A stretch of DNA of 64,000 bases from Blastococcus capsensis (GCF_030165005.1 NZ_JASNNW010000010.1:62001-126000), one strand, 5' to 3'. Positions 17,245 through 27,029 are shown, numbered from the stretch's first letter. Notes: a model not told the origin generated them from the sequence alone. Numbers and translations: made by a program.

Positions 17245-18996
17245 ATGACCTCCATCCCCGGAGCGCGGCCGAACAGGTCCGCACGCCGCCTCGCCGTCGG
17301 GCTCACCGCCCTGGCCCTGGCCGCCACGGCCTGCGGTGGCGGCGGCAGTGAAGAGGGCGGCGGCGGCGGCGGGGGCGGCGACGCTCCGCTGGCCACCGAC
17401 AACCCGCAGCCGACGGGGGAGCCGCAGGAGGGCGGGAGCATCTCGGTCGCTTTGGAGGGGGAGACCAACGGCTGGCTGCCGGGAGTAACCGCGGCCGCCG
17501 CACCGGGCTACAACGTGCTGTACGCCGTCTACGACACGCTGGCCATGCAGACCGCCGAGGGCACCTACGAGCCGTACCTCGCCGAGTCGATCGAGCCGAA
17601 CGAGGACTTCACGTCCTGGACCGTGACGCTCCGCGAGGGGGTCACCTTCCACGACGGCAGCCCCCTGACCGCCGAGGTGCTCGCGCAGAACCTGGCGATC
17701 ATCAAGGAGCCGACCTCCAACCTCGCCGGCTCCCTGGCGGAGGTCACCGGCGCCACGGTGGTCGACCCGCTCACCGTGCGCTACGACCTCGCCGCGCCGA
17801 ACGCCGCCTTCCCGGCGCTGCTGACCACCACCCCCGGCATGCCGTTCTCGATGGAGAACTACAACGCGGTCGGGAAGGAGGCGGCCAGCGCCGCCCCGGT
17901 CGGCACCGGACCGTTCGTCTTCCAGGAGTGGCGGCGCGACGACCAGCTCACCGTCACGGCCAACGAGTCGTACTGGGGCACGGACCTGGGCCTGGGCCCG
18001 TACCTCGACGAGATCACCTTCCGGCCCATCCCGGACGAGGACAGCCGGCTGCAGAGCCTGCTCTCCGGTGACGTCGACGCGTTCCAGACGCTGCGGCAGA
18101 GCATCATCCGCCAGGCGCAGGACGAGGCCGCCGACGGCGACATCGCGCTGCACACGTTCCTCGGCAACAACGCCGGCAACTCGATCTTCAACACGCTGGT
18201 GCCGCCGCTGGACGACCCGCGGGTGCGGCGCGGTCTCGTCCACGCCGTGGACCAGGCGCAGCTCATCGAGGTGCTCGGCGGTACCGGCATCAGCCCGGCG
18301 CAGACGCAGTTCTTCAGTGAGGAGAGCCCGTACTACTCGGAGGAGGTGGCCGAGGCCTACCCCGATTACGACCCGGAGCGGGCCGAGGAGCTGCTGCAGG
18401 AGTACGTCGACGACCCGCAGCGCTCCGACGGCCTGCCGGTCGGCTCGCCGATCGCGCTGGAGTACAACTGCCAGCCCGATCCGAGCCTGGTCGAGCTGTC
18501 GCAGGCATACCAGGCCTTCTGGAGCAACGTCGGGGTCGACGTCTCCCTGAACGCGGTCGACCAGGCCTCGCACATCCAGAACGCCATCGGGTCGCCCGCG
18601 ACGGACCCGCCGTTCATGGGCGACTACGAGGTCAACTGCTGGCGGTCGGGCAGCCAGAACGATCCGTACATCGTGCTGCGGAACGAGTTCGGGCCGGTGG
18701 CCAAGCAGCCGCTGAACTTCACCAACTACACCAGCGACGTGATCGACGAGCAGCTGAAGGTGCTGGCCACGACGGAGGACCTCGAGACCCGCAAGGAGGC
18801 GGTGGAGCAGATCGGCCTGGACCTCGCGGAGAACACGCCGCGGCTGTGGACCGGCACCACCGTCACGCTCATCGGCACCCGTCCGGAGGTGCAGAACGTG
18901 TCCAGCTGGCAGCTGCCCAGCGGGTCCGAAGGCATCGGGACCGGTCTCTTCACCGGCGGCACCGCCATGTGGGGCCAGACCTGGCTCGCTGAGTAG
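17245..18996 (+). CDS. ABC importer substrate-binding lipoprotein (SBP family 5)
   Basis: Predicted 583-aa extracellular binding protein of the peptide/nickel (SBP_bac_5) family. The signal peptide ends in the lipobox LAATAC with Cys at about residue 30, followed by a Gly-rich flexible linker. Family blocks include WTVTLREGVTFHDGSPLTAE, VGTGPFVFQEW and DDPRVRRGLVHAVDQAQ. The ATG at 17245 is preferred (GGGAGAG 4 nt upstream) because it gives a compact signal peptide; an in-frame ATG at 17158 would add 29 polar residues. It delivers the ligand to the two permeases encoded just downstream. Ligand unknown: peptides are typical, but the acyl-CoA genes downstream suggest an acylated or carboxylic substrate. 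Confidence 0.92.
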   Translation: MTSIPGARPNRSARRLAVGLTALALAATACGGGGSEEGGGGGGGGDAPLATDNPQPTGEPQEGGSISVALEGETNGWLPGVTAAAAPGYNVLYAVYDTLAMQTAEGTYEPYLAESIEPNEDFTSWTVTLREGVTFHDGSPLTAEVLAQNLAIIKEPTSNLAGSLAEVTGATVVDPLTVRYDLAAPNAAFPALLTTTPGMPFSMENYNAVGKEAASAAPVGTGPFVFQEWRRDDQLTVTANESYWGTDLGLGPYLDEITFRPIPDEDSRLQSLLSGDVDAFQTLRQSIIRQAQDEAADGDIALHTFLGNNAGNSIFNTLVPPLDDPRVRRGLVHAVDQAQLIEVLGGTGISPAQTQFFSEESPYYSEEVAEAYPDYDPERAEELLQEYVDDPQRSDGLPVGSPIALEYNCQPDPSLVELSQAYQAFWSNVGVDVSLNAVDQASHIQNAIGSPATDPPFMGDYEVNCWRSGSQNDPYIVLRNEFGPVAKQPLNFTNYTSDVIDEQLKVLATTEDLETRKEAVEQIGLDLAENTPRLWTGTTVTLIGTRPEVQNVSSWQLPSGSEGIGTGLFTGGTAMWGQTWLAE

Positions 18997-19043
18997 ACGA
19001 AAGATCCGATGACGCCGACCCCGGGGCAGGAGGAGCGAGGACC

Positions 19044-20009
19044 GTGGCACGACTGATCGGCCAGAAACTGCTGACGCTGGTGCCCGTGCTGCTCGCGGTC
19101 TCGCTGCTGACCTACCTGCTGCTGAACCTCCTCCCCGGGGACCCGGCGCTGCTCGTGCTCGGCCCGGAGTCGGTGTCGGCGGAGTCCATCGCCGCCGTGC
19201 GGGCCGAGCTCGGGCTCGACCGCCCGCTCCCGGTGCGCTACCTGGCGTGGCTGGGGGCCGCCGCCACCGGCGACCTCGGGCGGTCCTACATCACCCAGCA
19301 GGAGGTCACCGGCGCCATCCTCGACCGGCTGCCGGTGACGCTGGAGCTGATGGTCCTGTCGCTGACGATCGCGCTGGTGCTGGCGATCCCGCTCGGGGTC
19401 TTCAGCGCCTACCGCGCCGGCAGCCGGTTCGACAAGCTGGTGACCGGCACGACGTTCGGTCTGCTGGCGCTGCCGAACTTCATCTTCGCGCTGCTGCTGA
19501 TCTTCTTCCTGTCCGTCCGGCTCGGCCTGTTCCCGGCCACCGGCTGGCAGCCGCTCTCCGACGGCCTGGTGGAGAACCTGCAGTCGGCGTTCCTGCCGGC
19601 GCTCGCCCTGTCGGTGACCAACATCGCGGTGTTCACCCGCCTGCTGCGCACCGACATGATCACCACGTTGCAGGAGGACCACGTCACCCTGGCGCGGTCC
19701 AAGGGGCTGCCGACCTGGCGGATCCTGTTCCGCCACGCACTGCGGCCCTCGTCGTTCTCGCTGCTCACCGTGGCCGGCCTGCAGGTCGGGACGCTGCTCA
19801 GCGCAACCGTCATCGTCGAGACGATCTTCGCCCTGCCGGGCGTGGGCCGGCTGCTGTTCGACGCCATCAACAGCCGCGACCTGCTCATGGTGCAGGGCGT
19901 CGTGCTCGTGCTGGCCGTGTCGTTCGTCCTGGTCAACTTCGTCGTCGACCTGCTCTACACGTTCCTCGATCCCCGCATCCGTTCAGGAGCCGCCCGTGTC
20001 CGCGCCTGA
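19044..20009 (+). CDS. ABC importer permease, DppB type
   Basis: Predicted 321-aa inner-membrane permease with about six membrane helices. It opens with the usual DppB/OppB start (GQKLLTLVPVLLAVSLLTYLL then LLPGDPA) and contains the EAA loop EDHVTLARSKGLPTWRILFRHALRPS that docks on the ATPases. GGAGG lies about 9 nt before the GTG start. It overlaps the next permease gene by 14 bp, indicating translational coupling. Confidence 0.95.
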   Translation: MARLIGQKLLTLVPVLLAVSLLTYLLLNLLPGDPALLVLGPESVSAESIAAVRAELGLDRPLPVRYLAWLGAAATGDLGRSYITQQEVTGAILDRLPVTLELMVLSLTIALVLAIPLGVFSAYRAGSRFDKLVTGTTFGLLALPNFIFALLLIFFLSVRLGLFPATGWQPLSDGLVENLQSAFLPALALSVTNIAVFTRLLRTDMITTLQEDHVTLARSKGLPTWRILFRHALRPSSFSLLTVAGLQVGTLLSATVIVETIFALPGVGRLLFDAINSRDLLMVQGVVLVLAVSFVLVNFVVDLLYTFLDPRIRSGAARVRA

Positions 20010-20985
20010 CGACGCCGCCGTCCCGGTGGCTCCCAACCGGACCGGCGCCCTGGTCGGCGCCGACGCAGAGCGCGCCGGCCCGTCCGGCACCGCCGCCGCG
20101 GAGCTCCAGGCCGGCACGCAGACCGGCGTCACCCCGCTGACGCCGGATCCACCCGCCGGCCGCCGCAAGCGCGGCAAGGGAGTCGTGTACTGGTTCTGCC
20201 TGGGCTGGCTGGCCCTGGTGGTGCTCGCCGCGATCGCGGCCAACTGGCTGCCGCTGCCCGACCCGAACGCGATCGACATCATCAACAAGACGGCCCCGCC
20301 GTTCAGCGAGGGTCATCTGCTGGGGACCGACGGCCTCGGCCGCGACATCCTCTCGCGGCTGGCCTACGGGGCCCGGGTGTCGCTGGTGATCAGCGTGGCC
20401 GCCGTCGCCGTCGGGATCATCGTCGGCGGCACGCTGGGCATGGTCGTCGGCTACTTCCGCGGCCGCCTGGAGACGGCGGTGATGGCGGTCATCGACGTCA
20501 TCCTGGCCTTCCCCGGCCTGGTGCTGCTGCTGGCGCTGGTTGCCTTCGTCGGGCAGAGCCTGCTGGCGATCACCGTCGTGATCGGGTTCCTCTCCATCCC
20601 CGTCTACACCCGGGTGGCGCGCGCGGCGACGCTCGCGGTGAGCCAGCGCGAGTACGTGCTGGCGGCCGGGCTCATGGGAGGGAAGACGACCCGCATCCTG
20701 TTCCGCGAGATCATGCCGAACGTCATCCTGCCGGTCGCCGCGTTCGGGCTCATCGCCCTCGGTGTGGTCATCGTCCTCGAGGGCTCGCTGGCCTTCCTCG
20801 GGCTCAGCGTCGAGGCTCCCGCCGCGACCTGGGGCTCGATGATCGCCGAGGGCAAGCGGCACCTCGACGACGCGATCCACATCGCGCTGATCCCCTCGGT
20901 CGTCATGTTCCTGACCGTCCTGTCGCTGAACCTCGTCGGCGACGTCCTGCGCAGCCGCTTCGACGTCCGGGAGGCCAACCTGTGA
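19996..20985 (+). CDS. ABC importer permease, DppC type
   Basis: Predicted 329-aa permease of the DppC/OppC family. An N-terminal cytoplasmic extension of about 60 residues rich in Ala/Pro precedes the first helix; the family motif LLGTDGLGRDILSRLAYGAR and the EAA loop QREYVLAAGLMGGKTTRILFR are present. It pairs with the DppB-type subunit to form the membrane channel. The start overlaps the upstream gene and the end overlaps the ATPase gene by 4 bp (GTGA), so the cluster is tightly coupled. Confidence 0.95.
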   Translation: MSAPDDAAVPVAPNRTGALVGADAERAGPSGTAAAELQAGTQTGVTPLTPDPPAGRRKRGKGVVYWFCLGWLALVVLAAIAANWLPLPDPNAIDIINKTAPPFSEGHLLGTDGLGRDILSRLAYGARVSLVISVAAVAVGIIVGGTLGMVVGYFRGRLETAVMAVIDVILAFPGLVLLLALVAFVGQSLLAITVVIGFLSIPVYTRVARAATLAVSQREYVLAAGLMGGKTTRILFREIMPNVILPVAAFGLIALGVVIVLEGSLAFLGLSVEAPAATWGSMIAEGKRHLDDAIHIALIPSVVMFLTVLSLNLVGDVLRSRFDVREANL

Positions 20986-22094
20986 GCATCGCCGCCGAGC
21001 TGCCGGTGCCGCCGGCCACGCCCGATCCCGTGGACCCGCTGCTGGAGGTCCGGGACCTGCACACCTGGTTCGACACCCCCCGCGGCATGGTCCGCGCCGT
21101 GGACGGGGTCTCCTTCACCCTGCGGCGCGGGGCGAGCATCGGCATCGTCGGGGAGTCCGGCTCGGGGAAGACCGTGCTGTCCCGGTCGATCATGAACCTG
21201 CTCCCGAAGAAGGCAGCCGTACCCGCCTCGGGGGAGGTCCTGTTCGAGGGCCGCGACCTGCGACCGATGTCGTCCAAGCAGATGCGGTCCTACTGGGGGC
21301 CGCAGATGGCGATGGTCTTCCAGGACCCGATGACGTCGCTCAACGGGGTGGTCAAGATCGGGCGGCAGATCACCGAGGGCCTGCGCCAGCACCTGGACCT
21401 GAGCCGCCAGGACGCCGACGCCGAAGCCGTCCGGCTGCTCACCTCGGTCGGCATCCCGGCCCCCGAACGGCGGCTGGGCGAGTACCCGCACCAGCTCTCC
21501 GGTGGCATGCGCCAGCGCGTCACGATCGCGATCGCGCTGGCCTGCGGACCCAAGCTGCTCATGGCCGACGAGCCGACCACGGCCCTGGACGTGACCGTGC
21601 AGGCCCAGATCCTGGACCTGCTGGCGCGGCAGCAGGCCGAGCGGTCGATGGGCATGGTGCTGGTCACCCACGACCTCGGTGTGGTCGCCAACCGGACCGA
21701 TGACATCGCCGTCATGTACGCCGGCCAGATCGTCGAGAAGGCCTCGACCCGGACGCTGTTCCGCCGCATGCGGCACCCCTACACCGAGGCGCTGATGCGC
21801 TGCATCCCGCGGGTGGAGAATCCCAGCCACACCCGGCTGGACGCCATCCCCGGCCGGCCCCCGGACCTGGCCGCCCTGCCGGTGGGCTGCCGCTTCGCCC
21901 CGCGCTGCCGCTACGCGCAGCCGGAGTGCCTGGCCGAGAACCCGCCGCTGTTCAGCGACGAGCCCGGCCACGAGTACCGCTGCTTCTTCCCGGTCGGCAC
22001 CTCGGCCGGCGCGGAGGCGCTCGAGCGCAACGAACGCGCCGGCTCCACGGCTGCCGGCACGACCATGGACCTCCTGACGAAGGCGAGCGCCTAG
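20982..22094 (+). CDS. ABC importer ATPase, DppD type
   Basis: Predicted 370-aa ATP-binding subunit. Walker A GESGSGKT, Q-loop VFQDPMTSLN, signature LSGGMRQRV, Walker B LLMADEPT and the switch histidine in LVTHDLG are all present. The C-terminal oligopeptide-transporter extension with GCRFAPRCRYAQPEC is typical of DppD/OppD. It forms a heterodimer with the ATPase encoded immediately after it (directly abutting). Confidence 0.95.
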   Translation: MSIAAELPVPPATPDPVDPLLEVRDLHTWFDTPRGMVRAVDGVSFTLRRGASIGIVGESGSGKTVLSRSIMNLLPKKAAVPASGEVLFEGRDLRPMSSKQMRSYWGPQMAMVFQDPMTSLNGVVKIGRQITEGLRQHLDLSRQDADAEAVRLLTSVGIPAPERRLGEYPHQLSGGMRQRVTIAIALACGPKLLMADEPTTALDVTVQAQILDLLARQQAERSMGMVLVTHDLGVVANRTDDIAVMYAGQIVEKASTRTLFRRMRHPYTEALMRCIPRVENPSHTRLDAIPGRPPDLAALPVGCRFAPRCRYAQPECLAENPPLFSDEPGHEYRCFFPVGTSAGAEALERNERAGSTAAGTTMDLLTKASA

Positions 22095-23132
22095 ATGGCG
22101 GGCAGTGGCACGGCGCACCTGCGGGACCGGGACGACATCGTCCTCACCGTCGAGGACCTGGTCGTGGAGTTCCCGCTGGGGCGCGGCCGGAAGGTGCACG
22201 CGGTGTCGGGCGTGAGCTTCGACCTCGCCGAGGGGGAGACCCTCGGCCTGGTGGGGGAGTCCGGCTGCGGCAAGTCGACCACCGGCAAGGCGATCATGCA
22301 GGTGCCCCGGCCGACCCGTGGCTCGGTGCGGCTGCGCGGCCGGGAGCTGACCGGCCTGCACGGCGACGACCTGCGGAAGACCCGTCCGCAGATGCAGATG
22401 ATCTTCCAGGACCCGATCTCCTCCCTGAACCCCCGTCGCCGCGTGCGCGACATCGTGGGGGAGGGGCTCTCCATCTGGAACCGGGACCGCGACGGCGCTT
22501 CGCGGAGCCGGGTGGACGAGCTGCTGTCGGCGGTCGGCCTGGACCCCGAGACCGCCGGCGGCCGGCGGGCGCACGAGTTCTCCGGCGGCCAGTGCCAGCG
22601 CATCTGCATCGCCCGCTCGCTGGTGCTCGACCCGGACGTGCTGATCTGCGACGAGCCGGTGTCGGCCCTCGACGTGTCGGTGCAGGCGCAGATCCTCAAC
22701 CTGCTCGAGGACATGAAGGCCCGGTACGGGCTCACCATGCTGTTCATCGCGCACGACCTCGCCGTGGTGAAGAACATCAGCGACCGGGTCGCCGTCATGT
22801 ACCTGGGCAAGGTCTGCGAGGTCGGCCCCGCCGAGTCGCTCTACGCCCGCCCGACGCACCCGTACACCAACGCCCTGCTGGCCGCGGTGCCCCGGCCCGA
22901 CCCGGAGGCCGGCTCCACGTCGGTGCCGCTCGAGGGCGACGTCCCCTCGCCGGTCGACCCGCCGTCGGGCTGCCGGTTCCGCACCCGGTGCCCCCGGGCG
23001 CAGGAACGGTGCGCGCTGGAGGAGCCGCTCGTGCGGCCGGTGGGCGAGGACCACTTCGTCGCCTGCCACTTCCCGGTGCACGCCGCCGACGCCCCGGCCG
23101 ACGCGGTGGCGGGGGTCGCGACGATGTCGTGA
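22095..23132 (+). CDS. ABC importer ATPase, DppF type
   Basis: Predicted 345-aa ATP-binding subunit, partner of the preceding DppD-type protein. Walker A GESGCGKS, Q-loop IFQDPISSLNPRRRV, a signature motif written FSGGQCQRI (Cys where Arg is common), Walker B VLICDEPVSALD and the C-terminal CRFRTRCPRAQERC block are seen. All motifs needed for ATP hydrolysis are present. It ends the importer part of the cluster; the first acyl-CoA dehydrogenase starts 48 bp later on the same strand. Confidence 0.95.
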   Translation: MAGSGTAHLRDRDDIVLTVEDLVVEFPLGRGRKVHAVSGVSFDLAEGETLGLVGESGCGKSTTGKAIMQVPRPTRGSVRLRGRELTGLHGDDLRKTRPQMQMIFQDPISSLNPRRRVRDIVGEGLSIWNRDRDGASRSRVDELLSAVGLDPETAGGRRAHEFSGGQCQRICIARSLVLDPDVLICDEPVSALDVSVQAQILNLLEDMKARYGLTMLFIAHDLAVVKNISDRVAVMYLGKVCEVGPAESLYARPTHPYTNALLAAVPRPDPEAGSTSVPLEGDVPSPVDPPSGCRFRTRCPRAQERCALEEPLVRPVGEDHFVACHFPVHAADAPADAVAGVATMS

Positions 23133-23180
23133 TCCTCTCCGCACGGCCGGGACCAGGATCGACGACGGCAGGGAGCACCG

Positions 23181-24371
23181 ATGAGCGACGGACCGACCAC
23201 TCCCGGGGAGCTGCGGCAGCGGGTCGCGGACTTCCTGGCCGAGCACCCGCCGGCCGGCACCGACCGGCTGGAGTTCCTCCGTGCCCGGTACGACGCCGGG
23301 CTGGCGTGGGTGCACTTCCCGCCCGGTTCCGGCGGGCTGGGGCTGCCCCGGAGCCTCCAGGCCCAGGTGGAGGAGGAGCTCGCCCGGGCCGGCGCGCCCG
23401 ACAACGACCCCCGGGCCAACGGGATCGGCCTGGGCATGGCGGCGCCGACGATCCTCGCGTTCGGCACCGAGGAGCAGCAGCGCCGCTTCCTCCGGCCGCT
23501 GTGGACGGGGGAGGAGCTGTGGTGCCAGCTGTTCAGCGAGCCGGGCGCCGGGTCCGACCTCGCCGCCGTCAGCACCCGCGCCGTGCGGGAGGGCGGTGAG
23601 TGGATCGTCAACGGGCAGAAGGTGTGGACCTCGGGGGCGCACAAGGCCCGCTTCGCGATCCTGGTGGCGCGCACCGACCCGGACGTCGCGAAGCACGCCG
23701 GGCTGACCTACTTCCTGTGCGACATGGCCGCGCCCGGCGTCGACGTGCGGCCGCTGCGCCAGATCACCGGCGAGGCGGAGTTCAACGAGGTCTTCCTCAC
23801 CGATGTGCACATCCCCGACGACCACCGCCTCGGCGCGGAGGGCGAGGGCTGGCGGGTCGCCACCGCCACCCTCAACAGCGAGCGGGTCGCCATCGGCGGC
23901 GGCGCCGCCCGCGAGGGCGGGATGGTCGGCGTGCTGTCCCGCACCTGGCGGCAGCGGCCCGAGCTGCGCACCGCGGACGCCCACCAGCGGCTGCTCCGGC
24001 TGTGGGTGGAGGCCGAGGTCACCCGGCTCACCGGGAAGCGGCTGGCGCAGAAGCTGGCCGTGGGCCAGCCCGGGCCGGAGGGTGCGGGCATGAAGCTGGC
24101 CTTCGCCCGCATCGCGCAGGAAACCAGCGGGCTGGAGCTCGAGCTGCTCGGGGACGAGGGCCTGCGCTACTCGGACTGGACTCTCGTGCGCCCCGAGCGG
24201 GTGGACTTCACCGGACGCGACGCCGGCTACCGCTACCTGCGGGCCAAGGGCAACTCCATCGAGGGCGGCACCTCGGAGATCCTGCGCAACGTCCTGGCCG
24301 AGCGGGTGCTCGGCCTGCCACCGGAGCCACGGGTCGACAAGGACCTGCCCTGGAAGGACCTGCCCCGATGA
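23181..24371 (+). CDS. Acyl-CoA dehydrogenase, first subunit
   Basis: Predicted 396-aa FAD-dependent acyl-CoA dehydrogenase. The FAD/substrate block QLFSEPGAGSDLAA, the NGQKVWTSGAHKARFAILVAR segment and the C-terminal KGNSIEGGTSEILRN motif are clear. Its stop codon overlaps the start of a second, more divergent dehydrogenase (ATGA). Such adjacent unequal pairs in actinobacteria often form alpha2beta2 enzymes acting on bulky CoA esters such as steroid side chains, and that is the inference here. AGGGAG lies about 8 nt before the ATG. Confidence 0.92.
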   Translation: MSDGPTTPGELRQRVADFLAEHPPAGTDRLEFLRARYDAGLAWVHFPPGSGGLGLPRSLQAQVEEELARAGAPDNDPRANGIGLGMAAPTILAFGTEEQQRRFLRPLWTGEELWCQLFSEPGAGSDLAAVSTRAVREGGEWIVNGQKVWTSGAHKARFAILVARTDPDVAKHAGLTYFLCDMAAPGVDVRPLRQITGEAEFNEVFLTDVHIPDDHRLGAEGEGWRVATATLNSERVAIGGGAAREGGMVGVLSRTWRQRPELRTADAHQRLLRLWVEAEVTRLTGKRLAQKLAVGQPGPEGAGMKLAFARIAQETSGLELELLGDEGLRYSDWTLVRPERVDFTGRDAGYRYLRAKGNSIEGGTSEILRNVLAERVLGLPPEPRVDKDLPWKDLPR

Positions 24372-25492
24372 GCGACCTCGACCTGCTGCCCACCGACGTC
24401 GAGGACGACCTGCGCGCGAGCGTCCGCGAACTGCTCGCCGACCGGTGCCCGCCCTCGGCGGTGGTGCCGGTCTACGACGGCGACCGGTCGTCGATCGCGC
24501 CGCTGTGGCGGGCGCTGGCCACCGACCTCGGCCTGGCCGGGCTGCTGGTCCCGGAGGAACGCGGCGGGGCCGGGGCGTCGGCCCGCGAGGCCGCCGTCGT
24601 CCTGGAGGAGCTGGGCCGGGCCGTGGCGCCGGTGCCGTTCCTGACCAGCAGCGTCGTGGCCACCACGGTGCTCTCGGCGGCCGGGCCCGGTGGTGCCGGT
24701 GCCGGCCTCCTGGCCGCCCTGGCCGCCGGCGAGCGGACCGCAGCGCTGCTCGTGCCGCTGGGCACCGCCCCCGGCGGCCGCCTGCCCGGATTCGCCGTCG
24801 ACGGGTCCGGAAGGCCGGCCGGGCAGGTGCGCGGGATCGCCGGTGCCCTCGAGGCCGACGTGCTGCTCGTGCCGGTCGCCGGCCCCGACGGCACCAGCGT
24901 GCACGCCGTGCCGGCCGGTGACGCGCGGATCGACCCGGTGATCTCCCTGGACATGAGCCGTCAGCTCGCCGACGTGGTGCTCGACGGAGCGGCCGGCGAG
25001 CGGGTGCTCGGTGCGGAAGCGGGCGACGCCGCGGTCCGCTCCGGCCTCGAGGTCGGTGCCGCGCTGCTGGCGTCGGAGCAGTCCGGGGTCGCGCAGTGGT
25101 GCCTGACCACGACCGTCGGCTACCTCCAGGACCGCCGGCAGTTCGGTCGGGTGGTCGGCGGGTTCCAGGCCCTCAAGCACCGGCTGGCCGACCTCTTCGT
25201 CGCCGTGGAGCAGGCGGCCGCGGCGGCCCGCTACGCCGCGGTGACCGTCGCCGAGGACGACCCGGACCGCACGGTGGCCACCGCCGTGGCCCAGGCCTGG
25301 TGCGGCGACGTCGCCGTGCGGGCGGCCGAGGAGGCCGTCCAGCTGCACGGTGGGATCGGCATGACCTGGGAGCACCCGGCGCACCTGTACCTGAAGCGCG
25401 CCAAGGCCGACCAGCTCGCCTTCGGCACGCCCGGGACCCACCGTGCCCGGTTGGCCGACCTGCTGGACCTGCCCGCACCGGCCGCCCCGTGA
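24368..25492 (+). CDS. Acyl-CoA dehydrogenase, second subunit
   Basis: Predicted 374-aa acyl-CoA dehydrogenase-like protein. The C-terminal helical domain is well kept (DRRQFGRVVGGFQALKHRLA, AVQLHGGIGMTWEHPAHLYL) while the middle beta domain is short and variable, as in the small subunits of heteromeric dehydrogenases. It overlaps the first dehydrogenase gene by 4 bp, so the two should be made in equal amounts and probably associate. The substrate is not known. Confidence 0.9.
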   Translation: MSDLDLLPTDVEDDLRASVRELLADRCPPSAVVPVYDGDRSSIAPLWRALATDLGLAGLLVPEERGGAGASAREAAVVLEELGRAVAPVPFLTSSVVATTVLSAAGPGGAGAGLLAALAAGERTAALLVPLGTAPGGRLPGFAVDGSGRPAGQVRGIAGALEADVLLVPVAGPDGTSVHAVPAGDARIDPVISLDMSRQLADVVLDGAAGERVLGAEAGDAAVRSGLEVGAALLASEQSGVAQWCLTTTVGYLQDRRQFGRVVGGFQALKHRLADLFVAVEQAAAAARYAAVTVAEDDPDRTVATAVAQAWCGDVAVRAAEEAVQLHGGIGMTWEHPAHLYLKRAKADQLAFGTPGTHRARLADLLDLPAPAAP

Positions 25493-25520
25493 CGCCGGCG
25501 ACCCGCCAGGAAGGGACGAC

Positions 25521-27029
25521 ATGACCAGCAGCACCCCGGTGTCGCTGACCCAGCGTGCCGAACAGCGCCTCGAGCGGCTGGGCGACCACGACCAGCTGTG
25601 GTTCGAGGGCCGCTGGCACCGCGCAGAGGAGCTCGCCGCTCGGGCCCGCCGGACCGCCGGGGGCTTCGCCCGGCTGGGCGTGCGCCCGGGAGACCGGGTG
25701 GTGCTGTTCATGGCGAACTGCCCGGAGGTGATGATCGTCTCGGCCGCCCTCTGGCGGGCCGGCGCCGTGGTGACCCCGGCGATGTTCCTGCTCAGCGACG
25801 ACGAGCTCCGGCACGTCCTGCGCGACTCCGGCGCGGTGGCGGTGGTGACGACGCCCGAGTTCGCGGCCAAGGTCACCGGGGTGGCCGACGACCTGCCGGT
25901 GGTCGTCGTCGGGGGCGGTGACGGGCGCACCCTCGCGCTCGGGGAACTCGAGTCCGCCGCCGAGCTCGGCATCGTCCCGCGCGGTCCCGAGGATCTGGCG
26001 GTGCTGCTCTACACCGGCGGGACGACGGGGCGGAGCAAGGGGGTGGCGCTCTCCCACGGAGGGCTGGACGCCTCGGGCGCGGCGCTGGCCGCCGCCGCCC
26101 AGCCGGACGTCGTCGTGGGCCTCCTGTGCCTGCCGATGGCGCACGTCTACGGGCTGCTGATGTCCGTGGCGGGCTACCACATGCCGGAGATCCGGCGCAG
26201 CGTCGTCATGCGCTGGTTCGACCCGGCCGGGTTCCTCGCGCTGGTCGAGCAGCACCGCGTCCAGCAGACGGCGTTCGTCCCGTCGATGTTCCAGCGCCTG
26301 CTCGAGCAGCCGCTGGAGCAGCACGACCTGTCCTCGCTGCAGCTGGTCAGCAGCGGGGGTGCCCCCCTGCCCCGGGAGGTGGCCCGGGAGTTCGAGCGGC
26401 GGGTGCCCTCGGCCGAGGTGCGGGAGGGCTACGGATGCACGGAGACCAGCTCGCTGATCTCCGCCCAGCCGGCCGGCGCACGCCGGCTCGGCTCGGTGGG
26501 CAAACCGGTCGCCGGCGCGGAGGTGGAGGTGGTGGACGAGGCGGGGCGGACGGTCCCGCCGGGCGTGCACGGGGAGATCCGGGTGCGGGGACCGGTGCTG
26601 ATGCAGGGGTACTGGCGGTCTCCGGAGGCCACGGCGGAGGCGGTGCGCGACGGCTGGTTCCACACCGGTGACGTCGGCACCTTCGACGAGGACGGCTACC
26701 TGTACGTGGTCGACCGGCTCAAGGACGTCGTCATCCGCAACGGGTTCAACGTGTACCCGCGGGACGTCGAGGACGCGCTGGTGGCCCATCCGGAGATCTC
26801 CGCGGCGGCCGTCGTCGGCCGTCCCGATCCGCGGGTGGGGGAGGAGGTGGTCGCCTACGTGACACTCGTCCCGGGGTCCGCGCTGCAGCCGGCCGACGTC
26901 GTCGAGCACGCGCGGCGGCACGTGAGCGCCGCGAAGTACCCCCGCGAGGTCCACGTGGTCGACGCCATCCCGCTGACCGCCGTCGCCAAGATCGACCGCA
27001 AGGCGCTGCGGGCGCGGCACCGGTCGTGA
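25521..27029 (+). CDS. AMP-forming acyl-CoA synthetase (AMP-binding family)
   Basis: Predicted 502-aa adenylate-forming ligase. The phosphate loop YTGGTTGRSKGVALSH, the adenine motif EGYGCTETSS, the TGDVGTFDEDGYLYVVDRLKD hinge region and the C-terminal catalytic lysine in TAVAKIDRK are present. It would activate a carboxylic acid to its CoA thioester, feeding the two acyl-CoA dehydrogenases encoded upstream. AGGAAGGGA precedes the ATG by about 5 nt. It closes the cluster that starts with the LAL regulator. Confidence 0.93.
   Translation: MTSSTPVSLTQRAEQRLERLGDHDQLWFEGRWHRAEELAARARRTAGGFARLGVRPGDRVVLFMANCPEVMIVSAALWRAGAVVTPAMFLLSDDELRHVLRDSGAVAVVTTPEFAAKVTGVADDLPVVVVGGGDGRTLALGELESAAELGIVPRGPEDLAVLLYTGGTTGRSKGVALSHGGLDASGAALAAAAQPDVVVGLLCLPMAHVYGLLMSVAGYHMPEIRRSVVMRWFDPAGFLALVEQHRVQQTAFVPSMFQRLLEQPLEQHDLSSLQLVSSGGAPLPREVAREFERRVPSAEVREGYGCTETSSLISAQPAGARRLGSVGKPVAGAEVEVVDEAGRTVPPGVHGEIRVRGPVLMQGYWRSPEATAEAVRDGWFHTGDVGTFDEDGYLYVVDRLKDVVIRNGFNVYPRDVEDALVAHPEISAAAVVGRPDPRVGEEVVAYVTLVPGSALQPADVVEHARRHVSAAKYPREVHVVDAIPLTAVAKIDRKALRARHRS

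Noticed and set aside
20604-23984. Long minus-strand frame opposite the ABC importer genes
   Set aside because: Shadow of clearly identified permease and ATPase genes on the other strand; composition is low-complexity.
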